Notes under the pieces: generated by a model | The model's database searches: none | Told to the model about the DNA's origin: nothing | Seen by the model: the letters and a program-made list of their open reading frames with translations, nothing else | DNA from: an uncultured Eubacteriales bacterium | Lineage (GTDB): Bacteria > Bacillota > Clostridia > Christensenellales > Aristaeellaceae | Assembly (NCBI GenBank): GCA_902764875.1 | Contig: CACWXP010000008.1 | Span: forward strand, 1 to 64,000 | Length of the DNA stretch: 64,000 nt | Reading direction: 5' to 3' | Position numbers and translations under genes: made by a program | Shown: piece by piece, positions 41,987 to 54,755 of the stretch | Layout of the letters: the number at the start of each line of letters is the position of its first letter | Numbering within the stretch: the stretch's first letter is position 1

Positions 41987-43348
41987 TCAGTCGTTGGGAA
42001 GAAGGGTCCGCAGGGTTTCTTCCGGAATCCCCTCCGTCAGGAAAACCAGGTCTTCCGGATCCAGGCGCATCAGCCGCCCGACGATCTTCGAAATCAGCTC
42101 CTGCAGGTTTTCACCGGTGATCTCCCGTTCCGCCCCGGCGGTCTCGCCCTCGTCCTCCGTCACTGCCGCGGAAGCATCGCGGCGAAGGGAAATGTTCGCT
42201 TTCAGGCGTCCCGCTTCTATTTTATCTTTTTTGCTGATTATTTCAAGTGTTCCCGCAGTATTCGAAGCCGTTTTCCCGGACATTTCAAACCGGATTTCGC
42301 AGCCCTCCGCGTTCTGCCGTACGGTCCGTGTCGTAACGAAGCTCCCGGCCAGGATGCCGTTTTCCGCTTCCGCCGTGCATTCGCTGACGCCCCGTGTCCG
42401 GATGCCCTCCGAAACTTCGTCCGTCTCCGCCTTCCACTGGAAGGTTTCCTTCCCGTCCTCGCTCTTCCGGCGGGTATGGGCCAGAATCAGGTTGTTGCGG
42501 TGCGTCCCGGCACTGTCCGGCGTCTTCAGAGTCATTTCGTCCCGGTCCACGCTGTCGCTCCGAACCGTCTTCCAGTCCAGCCGTACCGTGCGCAGATCCT
42601 CCGCGTTCAGCCCCGCCTTCCCGCCGTAGCGGATCTTCAGGGCCTTTCCCTCTTCCGTCATCAGCATCTCAAAGTCCTGCCGGCCTTCAAAAACAATCCC
42701 GCCGAGGTCCGGAAGGCCGTCCCCCTCCGGAAGTTCCGCCCGGTGGTCCCGGACGCAGGCAGTCAGTTCCTCCGCGCTGATCTTCACGCTGACTTTTTTG
42801 ACGGCTGTGCCGTAGTCTTTATACTTTTCGTTCATCTTCGAGGAAGCGACGGCCTGGGGAAAGCGGTCCGGCAGTTTTTCAATGAACGCCGCGACAGCCC
42901 CCAGGCTGTCGTAGCCCTCCAGCTGCCGTGAAATCTCCCCGAAAACGTCCAGGAACTGCGTCACGCTGTCTCCTGCGTCCCCTTCCGTCTCCGGAAGGAG
43001 CCATCTGCGTTCCCCGTCCGGCGACAGCACAGTTCGCTTTTTCCCGCCGATGTCCGAAACCGCAACGGAAAACAGCGGATCCCCGTCCGCGTAAACCGTC
43101 AGGTCGGAGACTCCCGCCTCCAACTGTCCGCAAAACCGGATGTGCCGCAGCAGCCGGTTCAGCTGTTCGCATCTGTTTTCGTCAAACTGCGGCAGCTTTT
43201 CGAATGCAGCGGTGATTTCAAAGGAGACCGCTTCCCAGTTTTTCAGGAGACCGATCGTCTCCCGGATCCCCTCCGCACCGGCGCCCACCCAAAGAATCAG
43301 GCAGACCGTCCATGCCAGGAGGATTCCAAAGATTCTTTTCCAGTTCAT
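41987..43348 (-). CDS. Exported protein of unknown function (third of three)
   Basis: 453 residues. The N-terminus MNWKRIFGILLAWTVCLILW is a signal peptide or anchor ending GAGAEG. The rest is alpha/beta with repeated Leu-rich helices and beta segments (GGKKRTVLSPDGERRWLLPE). The C-terminus IVGRLMRLDPEDLVFLTEGI may be a short helix pair. No family recognised. Its start overlaps the dusB stop by four bases (43345-43348), so the trio is translated with dusB. Confidence 0.7.
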   Translation of the reverse strand: MNWKRIFGILLAWTVCLILWVGAGAEGIRETIGLLKNWEAVSFEITAAFEKLPQFDENRCEQLNRLLRHIRFCGQLEAGVSDLTVYADGDPLFSVAVSDIGGKKRTVLSPDGERRWLLPETEGDAGDSVTQFLDVFGEISRQLEGYDSLGAVAAFIEKLPDRFPQAVASSKMNEKYKDYGTAVKKVSVKISAEELTACVRDHRAELPEGDGLPDLGGIVFEGRQDFEMLMTEEGKALKIRYGGKAGLNAEDLRTVRLDWKTVRSDSVDRDEMTLKTPDSAGTHRNNLILAHTRRKSEDGKETFQWKAETDEVSEGIRTRGVSECTAEAENGILAGSFVTTRTVRQNAEGCEIRFEMSGKTASNTAGTLEIISKKDKIEAGRLKANISLRRDASAAVTEDEGETAGAEREITGENLQELISKIVGRLMRLDPEDLVFLTEGIPEETLRTLLPND

Positions 43349-44316
43349 TCACCTTCGACCTTTCCCTGCGCTTCCGCTTCTTCAAAAAAACGCTCCAGGA
43401 GCGCAAAAACTTCCCCGGCATCTCCGCAGCGGTTGATCTCGTTCCGGATTTTCGCCGATCCACGCATCCCGTGCAGGTACCACCCGATGTGCTTGCGCAT
43501 CTCCCGGATGGCGATATGTTCCGGCCGGGTTTCCAGCATCATCCCGTAGTGACGCCGGATCATGCCGTCCCGTTCCCGAAGTGTCACCTCCGGCACGGGC
43601 TCCCCGTTCAGCGTCGCCCGGATCTCCCGGAAAATCCATGGATTCCCCAGGGCGCCGCGGCCGATCATCACGCCGTCTACCCGGCTTTCCCGCATGCGGT
43701 GCATGGCAGTCTCTGCCGAAAAAATGTCTCCGTTTCCGATCACCGGAATCCCGACGGCCTCCTTCACCTGCGCGATCACGCCCCAGTCCGCCTCTCCGCT
43801 GTACTGTTGCTCCCGGGTTCTGCCGTGCACCGTGATTTCACGGATCCCGCTGTCCTCGGCGATCCTGGCGAATTCCACCGCGTTGATGTGATCCCGATCC
43901 CATCCGATCCGCATTTTCACCGAAACCGGCAGGCAGGAAGCCTTTACCGTTTCCCGCATCATCCGTCCCGCGAGGTTCGGATCCTTCATCAGTCCGCTGC
44001 CTTCACCGCTGCAGGCCACCTTCCGGGCGGGGCAGCCCATGTTCAGGTCAATCCCGTCGTAGATTCCGGTTCCGCTGATCCTGCGCGCCGCCTCGGCCAC
44101 CGTGGCCGGATCCTTCCCGAACAGCTGCAGAATCAGTTTCCCTTCCGCCTCCCCGCGGCGCATCAGTTCCTTCTGGGCACGCTGATCCGGGGCGCAAAGG
44201 TATCCCATGGCGCTGATCATTTCTGTATACGCGCTTTCACACCCCTGCTCAAAGCAAAGGGTCCGGTATACGTGATCGGTCACCCCGCAAAGCGGGGCCA
44301 GACGAATTCGCTCCAT
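43345..44316 (-). CDS. dusB: tRNA-dihydrouridine synthase (DusB family)
   Basis: 323 residues from ATG 44316 behind GAAAGGATC. FMN-binding TIM barrel: MERIRLAPLCGVTDHVYRTL, GIDLNMGCPARKVACSGEGS (catalytic Cys 98 region), VSVKMRIGWD, ITVHGRTREQQYSGEADW and GNGDIFSAETA, VMIGRGALGNPW, all as in Dus enzymes. Reduces specific uridines of tRNA with NADPH. In many Firmicutes dusB neighbours other housekeeping genes; here it heads three exported unknowns. Confidence 0.93.
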   Translation of the reverse strand: MERIRLAPLCGVTDHVYRTLCFEQGCESAYTEMISAMGYLCAPDQRAQKELMRRGEAEGKLILQLFGKDPATVAEAARRISGTGIYDGIDLNMGCPARKVACSGEGSGLMKDPNLAGRMMRETVKASCLPVSVKMRIGWDRDHINAVEFARIAEDSGIREITVHGRTREQQYSGEADWGVIAQVKEAVGIPVIGNGDIFSAETAMHRMRESRVDGVMIGRGALGNPWIFREIRATLNGEPVPEVTLRERDGMIRRHYGMMLETRPEHIAIREMRKHIGWYLHGMRGSAKIRNEINRCGDAGEVFALLERFFEEAEAQGKVEGE

Positions 44317-44349
44317 GTAAGATCCTTTCCGGCCGAAATGCTTTCTGAG

Positions 44350-44401
44350 AAAAAGCATCAGCCTGCAAAACCGAATCCGGTTCGGTCATTCAGGCTGATG
44401 C
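44350..44401 (-). terminator. Terminator after upp, with nested stem
   Basis: On the minus strand GCATCAGCCTG pairs with CAGGCTGATGC; an inner CCGAA-CCGGA-TTCGG hairpin lies in the loop; TTTTTCTC follows. Confidence 0.75.
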
Positions 44402-44525
44402 AAAATCATTTCTTCCAAAACTTGCGATCACTGTACCCAAAGCCGCGAAGCGGCTTTGACAGCTGCAGCGCGGAACGTGTTATCCAAATCAAAGCATTGG
44501 ACGCGTCCTCGCAAAAAATCTGAAA

Positions 44526-47432
<2,907 letters not shown>

Positions 47433-47442
<10 letters not shown>

Positions 47443-47930
47443 GACCTGAGCTTTTGGAACAGTACCGTCCGGCCCTGGACCGCGCCGTGGGCCTGCTGGC
47501 CATCCGGGCCCGCAGTCGGCGGGAGATCGAACAGCGCCTCCTCCGTGCCGGCTATGATGAAGAAGTCGTCTCCATGGTGCTGTACAAGCTGGAGCGGGAA
47601 AAGCTCCTTGACGACGAAGATTTTTCCGTCCAGTGGGTGGAGTCACGCAAGCGGAAATACGGTTCCACCCGCATCGCCATGGAGCTTCGGATGAAGGGCG
47701 TCGACCCGGAAACGGCAGAAGCCGCCCTCGCCTGCTGCAGCGAAGAGGACGAGCTGGAAACTGCTGCCGCCCTGGCCCGGCGAAAAATCAAATCCGACCG
47801 GGACTCCTGCGACCGCCGGAAGCTCTTCCAACGCGTCACCGCCTTTCTGGTCCGCCGCGGCTACTCTTGGGACATCGCAAAAAAAGCCTTTGAAGAAGCC
47901 CTCGAAGAACCCTCTGGCGACGACTGGTAA
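47433..47930 (+). CDS. recX: RecX family regulator
   Basis: 165 residues, ATG 47433 overlapping the hydrolase by ten bases. LAIRARSRREIEQRLLRAGY, DDEDFSVQWVESRKRKYGST and RIAMELRMKGVD are the three-helix repeats of RecX, which modulates RecA filaments. Last gene of the lgt operon, ends before a bidirectional terminator. recA is not in the window. Confidence 0.88.
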
Positions 47931-48006
47931 CCGACCGCAAGGGGCGCTGGTCCCGGTGGTGCCTGACCGAATAACTCTCGGCGCAAACACGTTTTTTCCT
48001 CATGTA

Positions 48007-48045
48007 AAGACCCGGCAGCAAACGCTGTCGGGTCTTGTTGTTCCC
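48007..48045. terminator. Terminator between recX and ppdK
   Basis: AAGACCCGGCAGC and GCTGTCGGGTCTT pair (one G-T) around AAAC; T-rich tract TGTTGTT follows on plus. It serves convergent recX and ppdK. Confidence 0.75.
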
Positions 48046-48055
48046 TTGATTAAAC

Positions 48056-50698
48056 TCAGGCTTTCTTGTCCGCGATGGCGGCCTGGGCGGCAGCCAACCG
48101 GGCGATCGGTACGCGGAACGGAGAGCAGCTCACATAGTCCAGGCCGATCTTGTCGCAGAACGCCACGGAACTCGGATCGCCGCCGTGCTCGCCGCAGATG
48201 CCGATGTGCAGGTTCGGATTCGCGGGACGACCCAGCTGGATGGCCATTTCCATCAGCTTGCCGACGCCGTTCTGGTCCAGCTTCGCGAAGGGATCGTTCT
48301 CGAACACTTTGGATTCATAGTACGCGGTCAGGAACTTGCCCGCGTCGTCGCGGCTGAAACCGAAGGTCATCTGGGTCAGGTCGTTGGTGCCGAAGCAGAA
48401 GAAATCGGCTTCCTTTGCGATTTCGTCGGCAGTCAGCGCAGCCCGCGGGATTTCAATCATCGTGCCGACTTCGTATTCCAGTTCGATGCCGGCGGCGGCG
48501 ATTTCGGCATTCGCGGTCTCCACGACCACGTTCTTCACGTACTTCAGTTCCTTCACTTCGCAGATCAGGGGAATCATGATCTCGGGCTTCACGTTCCAGT
48601 CCGGATGCGCCTTCTTCGTGGTGATGGCGGCGCGGATCACGGCCCGGGTCTGCATCTTCGCGATTTCGGGATAGGTCACGGCCAGACGGCATCCGCGGTG
48701 ACCCATCATCGGGTTGAATTCGTGCAGAGAAGCGATCAGGTTCTTGATCACCTCGATGGGCTTCTTCTGTGCCTTGGCCAGCAGTGCGATTTCCTCTTCC
48801 GTCGTGGGCACAAACTCATGCAGCGGCGGATCCAGGAACCGGATGCAAACCGGATAGCCTTCCAGCGCTTCATACAGCTTCTCAAAGTCGCTCTGCTGAT
48901 ACGGCAGAATCTTGTTCAGCGCGGCTTCGCGCTCTTCAACGGTATCTGAGCAGATCATCTCGCGGAAAGCGGCAATCCGCTCCGGCTCGAAGAACATATG
49001 CTCGGTTCTGCAAAGGCCGATGCCTTCCGCGCCAAGTTCGCGGGCCTTGCGGGCGTCTCTGGGAGTATCGGCGTTGGTACGAACCTTCAGCCGGCGATAC
49101 TTGTCGGCCCAGGCCATGATCCGGCTGAATTCGCCGGCGATCTTCGCGTCCACCGTGGGAATCAGTCCGTCATAGATGTTGCCGGTGGTGCCGTCGATGG
49201 AGATGCAGTCGCCTTCATGGAAGGTCTTGCCCGCCAGCGTGAATTTCTTGTTTTCTTCGTCCATAGCGATCTCGCCGCAGCCGGAAACGCAGCAGGTGCC
49301 CATGCCGCGGGCCACAACTGCGGCGTGGCTGGTCATGCCGCCGCGCACGGTCAGGATGCCCTGTGCGCTCTTCATGCCGGTGATGTCTTCCGGAGAAGTC
49401 TCCAGACGGACCAGCACGACCTTTTCACCGCGGGCAGCCCAGGCTTCCGCGTCTTCCGCCGTGAACACAATCTTGCCGCAGGCGGCTCCGGGAGAAGCGC
49501 CCAGGCCCTTACCGATGGGTGTCGCCGCTTTCAGCGCGGCGGTGTCGAACTGGGGATGCAGCAGGGTGTCCAGGTTTCTCGGCTCGATCATGGAAACGGC
49601 TTCCTCTTCGGTCCGCATGCCTTCGTCCACGAGATCGCAGGCGATCCGCAGGGCCGCCTGGGCAGTCCGCTTGCCACTGCGGCACTGCAGCATGTAGAGT
49701 TTGCCGTTTTCAACGGTGAATTCCATGTCCTGCATGTCGCGGTAGTGCTTTTCCAGGATGCCGCAGACATCGATGAACTGCGCGTAGGCTTCCGGGAACT
49801 GCTCGGCCATCTGGGCGATGGGCATCGGCGTACGCACGCCGGCCACCACGTCTTCGCCCTGGGCATTCACCAGGAATTCACCCATCAGCTTGTTCTCGCC
49901 GGTGGCGGGATCGCGGGTGAAGGCCACGCCGGTGCCGGAGTTGTTGTTCAGGTTGCCGAATACCATGGGCATCACGTTCACGGCCGTGCCCCAGCTGTAG
50001 GGGATGTCGTTGTCGCGGCGGTATACGTTGGCCCGAGGGTTGTCCCAGCTGCGGAAAACGGCCTTGATGGCGCCCATCAGCTGTTCCTTGGGATCGGAAG
50101 GGAAATCCGCACCGATCTTGCTCTTGTATTCGGCCTTGAACTGGGCAGCCAGTTCCTTCAGGTCTTCGGCGGTCAGATCCACGTCATAGGTGACGCCCTT
50201 CTTCGCCTTCATTTCGTCAATCAGCTGCTCGAAGTACTTCTTGCCGACTTCCATCACAACGTCGGAATACATCTGAATGAACCGGCGGTAGCTGTCGTAA
50301 ACAAAACGAGCGAACTTGGGATCGTCGTTCCCCGCGATCATGGCGGCCACCACTTCGTCGTTCAGACCCAGGTTCAGGATAGTGTCCATCATGCCGGGCA
50401 TGGAAGCGCGGGCGCCGGAACGCACGGAAACCAGCAGGGGATTCTTCATATCGCCGAACTTCTTGCCGTTGATCTCTTCCATCTTGGCGATATATTCCAT
50501 GATTTGCGCCTGGATTTCATCGTTGATCTGCCGGCCATCCTCGTAATACTGGGTGCACGCTTCCGTGGAGATCGTAAACCCCTGCGGCACAGGAAGACCG
50601 ATGTTCGTCATTTCCGCGAGATTGGCGCCTTTTCCGCCCAGCAGTTCACGCATGTTCGCGTTTCCTTCGCTGAAGAGGTAGAGATACTTCTTGGACAT
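48056..50698 (-). CDS. ppdK: Pyruvate, phosphate dikinase
   Basis: 880 residues from ATG 50698 behind GGGGAGGAAATT. ATP-grasp N-terminal domain (ELLGGKGANLAEMTNIGLPV), the phosphohistidine domain GGMTSHAAVVARGMGTCCVS with the catalytic His, and the PEP/pyruvate TIM barrel (VRTNADTPRDARKARELGAE; FFCFGTNDLTQMTFGFSRDD; GICGEHGGDPSSVAFCD). Interconverts pyruvate, ATP and Pi with PEP, AMP and PPi; in anaerobes it often replaces pyruvate kinase. Normal length; single gene. Confidence 0.97.
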   Translation of the reverse strand: MSKKYLYLFSEGNANMRELLGGKGANLAEMTNIGLPVPQGFTISTEACTQYYEDGRQINDEIQAQIMEYIAKMEEINGKKFGDMKNPLLVSVRSGARASMPGMMDTILNLGLNDEVVAAMIAGNDDPKFARFVYDSYRRFIQMYSDVVMEVGKKYFEQLIDEMKAKKGVTYDVDLTAEDLKELAAQFKAEYKSKIGADFPSDPKEQLMGAIKAVFRSWDNPRANVYRRDNDIPYSWGTAVNVMPMVFGNLNNNSGTGVAFTRDPATGENKLMGEFLVNAQGEDVVAGVRTPMPIAQMAEQFPEAYAQFIDVCGILEKHYRDMQDMEFTVENGKLYMLQCRSGKRTAQAALRIACDLVDEGMRTEEEAVSMIEPRNLDTLLHPQFDTAALKAATPIGKGLGASPGAACGKIVFTAEDAEAWAARGEKVVLVRLETSPEDITGMKSAQGILTVRGGMTSHAAVVARGMGTCCVSGCGEIAMDEENKKFTLAGKTFHEGDCISIDGTTGNIYDGLIPTVDAKIAGEFSRIMAWADKYRRLKVRTNADTPRDARKARELGAEGIGLCRTEHMFFEPERIAAFREMICSDTVEEREAALNKILPYQQSDFEKLYEALEGYPVCIRFLDPPLHEFVPTTEEEIALLAKAQKKPIEVIKNLIASLHEFNPMMGHRGCRLAVTYPEIAKMQTRAVIRAAITTKKAHPDWNVKPEIMIPLICEVKELKYVKNVVVETANAEIAAAGIELEYEVGTMIEIPRAALTADEIAKEADFFCFGTNDLTQMTFGFSRDDAGKFLTAYYESKVFENDPFAKLDQNGVGKLMEMAIQLGRPANPNLHIGICGEHGGDPSSVAFCDKIGLDYVSCSPFRVPIARLAAAQAAIADKKA

Positions 50699-50840
50699 AT
50701 AATTTCCTCCCCGTATATTTTCAGGCATGATTACATCGCGGAGCGATTCCGCAATATTCCATACAACTGATTTATTATATCTGTACGGACGAAAGTTGGC
50801 AAGCTTTTTTGTGCGGATCCCAATAAATAATCGGTAAAAA

Positions 50841-52553
50841 TCAGATTTCCCTTTTCCGGCGATCCGCAGCTTCGATCATCTGACCGGCATATTGTTTCGC
50901 GTCTTCTGTAATGCCTTCGGCGCCGCTGATCATCCGGGCCACCTCCCGGATCCGCTCCTCCCCGGTCAGTTCGTCCGTCTCTGTCATCGTTCTTCCGTCC
51001 CGCACACCCTTGTGCACCAGGATCTGATGATCCGCTGCCGCGGCGATCTGTGGCAGATGGCTGATGCAGATCACCTGCTGCCGCCGGGAAATCAGGATCA
51101 TCTTCTCCGCAACAGCCTGGGCCATCCGCCCGCTGATGCCCGTGTCGATCTCATCAAATATCATCGTCTGAGTGCCGCCCCGGCCAGCCTCAATGGTCTT
51201 CATCGCCAGCATCAGCCGGCTCAGTTCGCCGCCGGAGGCAATTTTCGCCATCGGCTTCAGCGGTTCGCCCGGGTTCGGGCTGATCATGAAGCACACCCGG
51301 TCGTCCCCGCCTGGGGTCGGCATCACCGGTTTTCCGTCCGTCTTTTCCTCAAAGGCGACCTCGATCACGGTGTGCTCCATCCCAAGGTCCTTCAGTTCCT
51401 TCATCATCTGCTGTGTGAAGGTTTCGGCAATCTGCTTCCGGCTGGCTGTCAGTTCCCGGGCGGCTTTCCGGTAGTTCGAGAGCAGCTTTCTGTGCTCCGC
51501 TCCGGTTTTTTCGAGTTTTTCGTCCAGTTCCAGCAGCGTCTGAAGCTCCGCTTCCATCTCTTCCTGGTTCTTCAGCACGTCCTCTTCGGAAGGCCCGTAT
51601 TTTCGGGTTGCCTTCCGTATAGACTCCAGTCTGTTTTCGGTTCTTTCCATCGCAATCGGGTCAAATTCATAGCGGTCGCTCAGCCCGTTGATGCTGTAGG
51701 CAATCTCTTCCAGCTCATAGGTCAGGCTTTCGCAGCGCTTCGCGGTTTCCGCAAATGCCGGATCCTCGCCTTCAAGGCTGCTCAGCTCCCGCGCCACTGT
51801 CTGAAGCTGATGCAGTGCGTCTCCGCCTTCCTCGCCGCCCGAGGTCAGTGCGCAGATCCGGTCCAGTTTTTCCCGGATTCTGGAGGCTTTGTGCAGGCGG
51901 CGGCTTTCCTCCGTCAGCCTTTCCTCCTCCCCGGGCGCGATGCCGGCCCGGTGAAGCTCGTCCAGCTCCCGCCGCAGGCTGTCGATCCGGCGTTCCCTGC
52001 CGTCATTCATCTTCACGAGTTTTGCGTAAGTCCGGTGGTTGGTGATGAATCTGGAATAGGCTTCCTTCGTTTCCTCCATGCGTCTGCGGTGTTCCGCGTC
52101 GCCCATCATGTCCAGATAGCTCAGGTGCTTTTCCTCGTCCGCCAGGAACTGATGCTCGCTCTGCCCGTGCAGGTTCAAAAGCGTCACGGCCGCCTCCTTC
52201 AGCACCGCCAGCGGCACCATCACGCCGTTGATCCGGCAGATGTTTCTCCCGCCCGCCGTCAGTTCCCGGTAAAAAGTCACGCTCTCACCGTCAAATTCGA
52301 TGCGTTCCCGGTCCAGGATGTCCCGCAGGCCTTCCGCGCTCCCGGCGGCAAATTCCGCCTCCACCGAAGCCCGCTCACATCCCGTCCGGATCAGGTCCCG
52401 GTCCGCCCGTCCGCCCAGGATCAGGGTCATTGCGTCCACGATAATACTCTTTCCGGCGCCGGTTTCGCCGGAAAGCACGGTCATCCCGTCGTACAGTTCA
52501 ACCCCGATGTGTTCAATCAGCGCAATGTTATGAATCGTTAGGGTGCGAATCAT
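50841..52553 (-). CDS. recN: DNA repair protein RecN
   Basis: 570 residues. Walker A GETGAGKSIIVDAMTLILGG, a central coiled coil (about 150-370), ABC signature KIASGGELSRLMLAMK and Walker B QTMIFDEIDTGISGR: an SMC-like RecN. Functions at double-strand breaks. Last gene of the dxs-tlyA-nadK-argR-recN cluster, the standard Firmicutes order. Start ATG 52553. Confidence 0.96.
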   Translation of the reverse strand: MIRTLTIHNIALIEHIGVELYDGMTVLSGETGAGKSIIVDAMTLILGGRADRDLIRTGCERASVEAEFAAGSAEGLRDILDRERIEFDGESVTFYRELTAGGRNICRINGVMVPLAVLKEAAVTLLNLHGQSEHQFLADEEKHLSYLDMMGDAEHRRRMEETKEAYSRFITNHRTYAKLVKMNDGRERRIDSLRRELDELHRAGIAPGEEERLTEESRRLHKASRIREKLDRICALTSGGEEGGDALHQLQTVARELSSLEGEDPAFAETAKRCESLTYELEEIAYSINGLSDRYEFDPIAMERTENRLESIRKATRKYGPSEEDVLKNQEEMEAELQTLLELDEKLEKTGAEHRKLLSNYRKAARELTASRKQIAETFTQQMMKELKDLGMEHTVIEVAFEEKTDGKPVMPTPGGDDRVCFMISPNPGEPLKPMAKIASGGELSRLMLAMKTIEAGRGGTQTMIFDEIDTGISGRMAQAVAEKMILISRRQQVICISHLPQIAAAADHQILVHKGVRDGRTMTETDELTGEERIREVARMISGAEGITEDAKQYAGQMIEAADRRKREI

Positions 52554-52576
52554 GATCCGTTCTCTCTTTTCTGCCG

Positions 52577-53032
52577 TTATTCCTTCCCGGCCAGTTTTCT
52601 GATTCTTCCGGCGATTTCCGCTGCATCGCCGCTGTTCCGCACCGCCAGGAAGATCGTATTGTCCCCGGCGATCGTGCCCAGCACCTCATACCAGTTCATG
52701 TTGTCAATCGCTTCCGCCGCCACGTTGGCGGACCCGCTCAGGGTTTTCACCACCACCATCTGCCCGGCATAGTCAATCTCCGTCACCGAGTCGCTCAGCA
52801 GCCGGATCATCCGGTCGTTCAGGGCGCCTTCGTGGCGTCCGGGGCGCGCGTACCGGTAGGCGCGGTGCCGTCCGGCGATCTTGATCAGCCGCAGTTCCTT
52901 GATGTCCCGGCTCACCGTCGCCTGGGTCACTTTGTGCCCCCGTGCCCGAAGGCACTCGGCCAGTTCCTCCTGGGTTTCGATTTCTTCCTCTTCGATGATC
53001 CGGAGGATTTCTTCCTGTCTGTTTGTTTTCAT
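52577..53032 (-). CDS. argR: Arginine repressor ArgR
   Basis: 151 residues. N-terminal winged helix (EILRIIEEEEIETQEELAEC; KVTQATVSRDIKELRLIKI) and C-terminal arginine-binding hexamerisation domain (VVKTLSGSANVAAEAIDNMN; GTIAGDNTIFLAVRN). Conserved neighbours nadK and recN. Represses arginine biosynthesis when arginine is bound. Start ATG 53032. Confidence 0.95.
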   Translation of the reverse strand: MKTNRQEEILRIIEEEEIETQEELAECLRARGHKVTQATVSRDIKELRLIKIAGRHRAYRYARPGRHEGALNDRMIRLLSDSVTEIDYAGQMVVVKTLSGSANVAAEAIDNMNWYEVLGTIAGDNTIFLAVRNSGDAAEIAGRIRKLAGKE

Positions 53033-53066
53033 CGGTGCCTCCGTCTGATCCTGTTCTTACCCATCG

Positions 53067-53882
53067 TTATTTGCTGCCCCATTCGGTCAGCTTGCCCTGC
53101 AGCCGCGTGAAGAAACGGTACGGATGAATCCGCAGCAGTTTCAGTTTCCGTTCCGATCCGGTTACGATCACTTCGTCACCAGCTTTCAGCAGACCCCGGT
53201 CTATTCCGTCGATCTGCAGCTCGGCGATCTGCTGCCGGTCCGGGTTCAGCCGGAAGCGGATCTCGCTTTTTCCGCCGACGATGCACGGACAGATCTGAAG
53301 CGTGTGCGCGCAAACGGGAGTGAGCACAATGCAGTCCATATCCGGCTGAACAATCGGTCCGCCTGCGCTCAGGGAGTATCCGGTGGATCCCGTGGAGGTG
53401 GCCGCAATGATACCGTCCGCCAGGATCCTGCTGTACAGTTCCCCGTTCACCGTGCATTCAACCTGGATCATCCTGGCAAACCCGCCCCGGGTGACCACGG
53501 CGTCATTCAGGGCAGTGAATGTTTCGCCGGATTGTAACCGAACCTCCAGCAGGGCCCGTTCCTCCATCCTGTATGCATGGTTCAGGATGGCCTGCAGGCA
53601 TTCTTCCAGCTGTTCGGGCTCCGCTTCCGTCAGAAACCCGACGGTCCCGACGTTGATGCCCATCACCGGAATGTCGTGGGCCATGGCGATCCGTGCGCCA
53701 GAAAGAAAAGTCCCGTCCCCGCCGAAGGTCAGGATCAGATCCGCCCCCGGTGCGTCTTCTCTGTCCCGCTCCGGGCACACTGTTCCGATGCCGTTTTCCG
53801 TGAAAAAAGACGCGGCAACCTCCGCCAGCCGGATCGCCTCCGTTTTGCTTTCATTCAGGATCAGCCCGATCTTGGCGAACAA
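53067..53882 (-). CDS. nadK: NAD kinase
   Basis: Motifs of the family are clear: LILTFGGDGTFLSGARIA (GGDG) and GIIAATSTGSTGYSLSAGG, with AKIGLILNESKTEAIRLAEV at the N-terminus. No in-frame ATG exists; TTG 53882 with GAGAGGGG upstream gives a normal-sized 271-residue protein, while TTG 53945 would add 21 residues starting directly after the tlyA stop. Start is therefore uncertain. Phosphorylates NAD to NADP. Confidence 0.9.
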   Translation of the reverse strand: MFAKIGLILNESKTEAIRLAEVAASFFTENGIGTVCPERDREDAPGADLILTFGGDGTFLSGARIAMAHDIPVMGINVGTVGFLTEAEPEQLEECLQAILNHAYRMEERALLEVRLQSGETFTALNDAVVTRGGFARMIQVECTVNGELYSRILADGIIAATSTGSTGYSLSAGGPIVQPDMDCIVLTPVCAHTLQICPCIVGGKSEIRFRLNPDRQQIAELQIDGIDRGLLKAGDEVIVTGSERKLKLLRIHPYRFFTRLQGKLTEWGSK

Positions 53883-53945
53883 GCAGGCATCGCCCCTCTC
53901 GTTGTTCTTACCGCAAATTGTATCATGAGATGCATATTTATGCAA

Positions 53946-54755
53946 TTATAAAAGCTTTTCATGCGCTTCCGTGACGATGGCGTGAATCGTTTCCCCGCTG
54001 ATCACCGGCTCTTCCCCGCTGCCTTTCGCAATCTCCGCAAGGAATTCGATGTTTCCCTCCGGCCCGGTGATCGGCGAATAATCCATCCGGAAAACATGCA
54101 GCCCGCTCTCTTCGGCAAACCGCACAATCCCGCCCAGCACTTCCTTGTGCACTTCCGGGTTCCGGACCACGCCGTTCTTGCCGATCTTGTCCCGTCCGGC
54201 CTCAAACTGCGGTTTGATCAGCGTATACATCCTTCCCGTATCGCCCATGATCGAAAACGCCGCCGGGATGATCAGCCGGATGGAAATAAAGCTCACGTCC
54301 ATCACCGCGATTTCCGGCCGCTCCGCGAACATCTCCGCCGTCAGATACCGGGCGTTGGTCCGCTCCATCACCGTCACCCGCGGATCGTTCCGCAGCTTCC
54401 AGTCCAGCTGCCCGTATCCCACGTCGATGGCGTAGACATGCTTTGCACCGTTGCGCAGGCAGACGTCCGTAAACCCACCCGTGCTGGCCCCGATATCCAT
54501 GATGATCCGGCCGTTCAGGTCGGCGCCGAAAACACGCACGGCTTTCTCCAGCTTGTGCGCGCCGCGGCTCACGTATTTGTCGGCGACCCCCCGCAGGGTG
54601 AAGTCCTCCTCCGGTTTCACGGTTTCCGATGCCTTGACGATCTTCCGCTCGCCGATGTAAACCTCCCCGGCCATGATCATGGCCTGGGCCTTTTCACGGC
54701 TGGCCGCCAGTCCCCGCCGAACCAGGGCGATGTCCGCACGCTCCTTTTCGCTCAA
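53946..54755 (-). CDS. TlyA family rRNA methyltransferase (YqxC-like)
   Basis: 269 residues from TTG 54755, which overlaps the dxs stop (TTGA) and has GGGAGGAAAG upstream. N-terminal S4 domain (ALVRRGLAASREKAQAMIMA), then a Rossmann methyltransferase with DIGASTGGFTDVCLRNGAKH, VIDVGYGQLDWKLR-like and LIKPQFEAGRDKIGK. TlyA proteins 2'-O-methylate rRNA; some Firmicutes members are annotated as hemolysin. Standard position after dxs. Confidence 0.93.
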   Translation of the reverse strand: MSEKERADIALVRRGLAASREKAQAMIMAGEVYIGERKIVKASETVKPEEDFTLRGVADKYVSRGAHKLEKAVRVFGADLNGRIIMDIGASTGGFTDVCLRNGAKHVYAIDVGYGQLDWKLRNDPRVTVMERTNARYLTAEMFAERPEIAVMDVSFISIRLIIPAAFSIMGDTGRMYTLIKPQFEAGRDKIGKNGVVRNPEVHKEVLGGIVRFAEESGLHVFRMDYSPITGPEGNIEFLAEIAKGSGEEPVISGETIHAIVTEAHEKLL

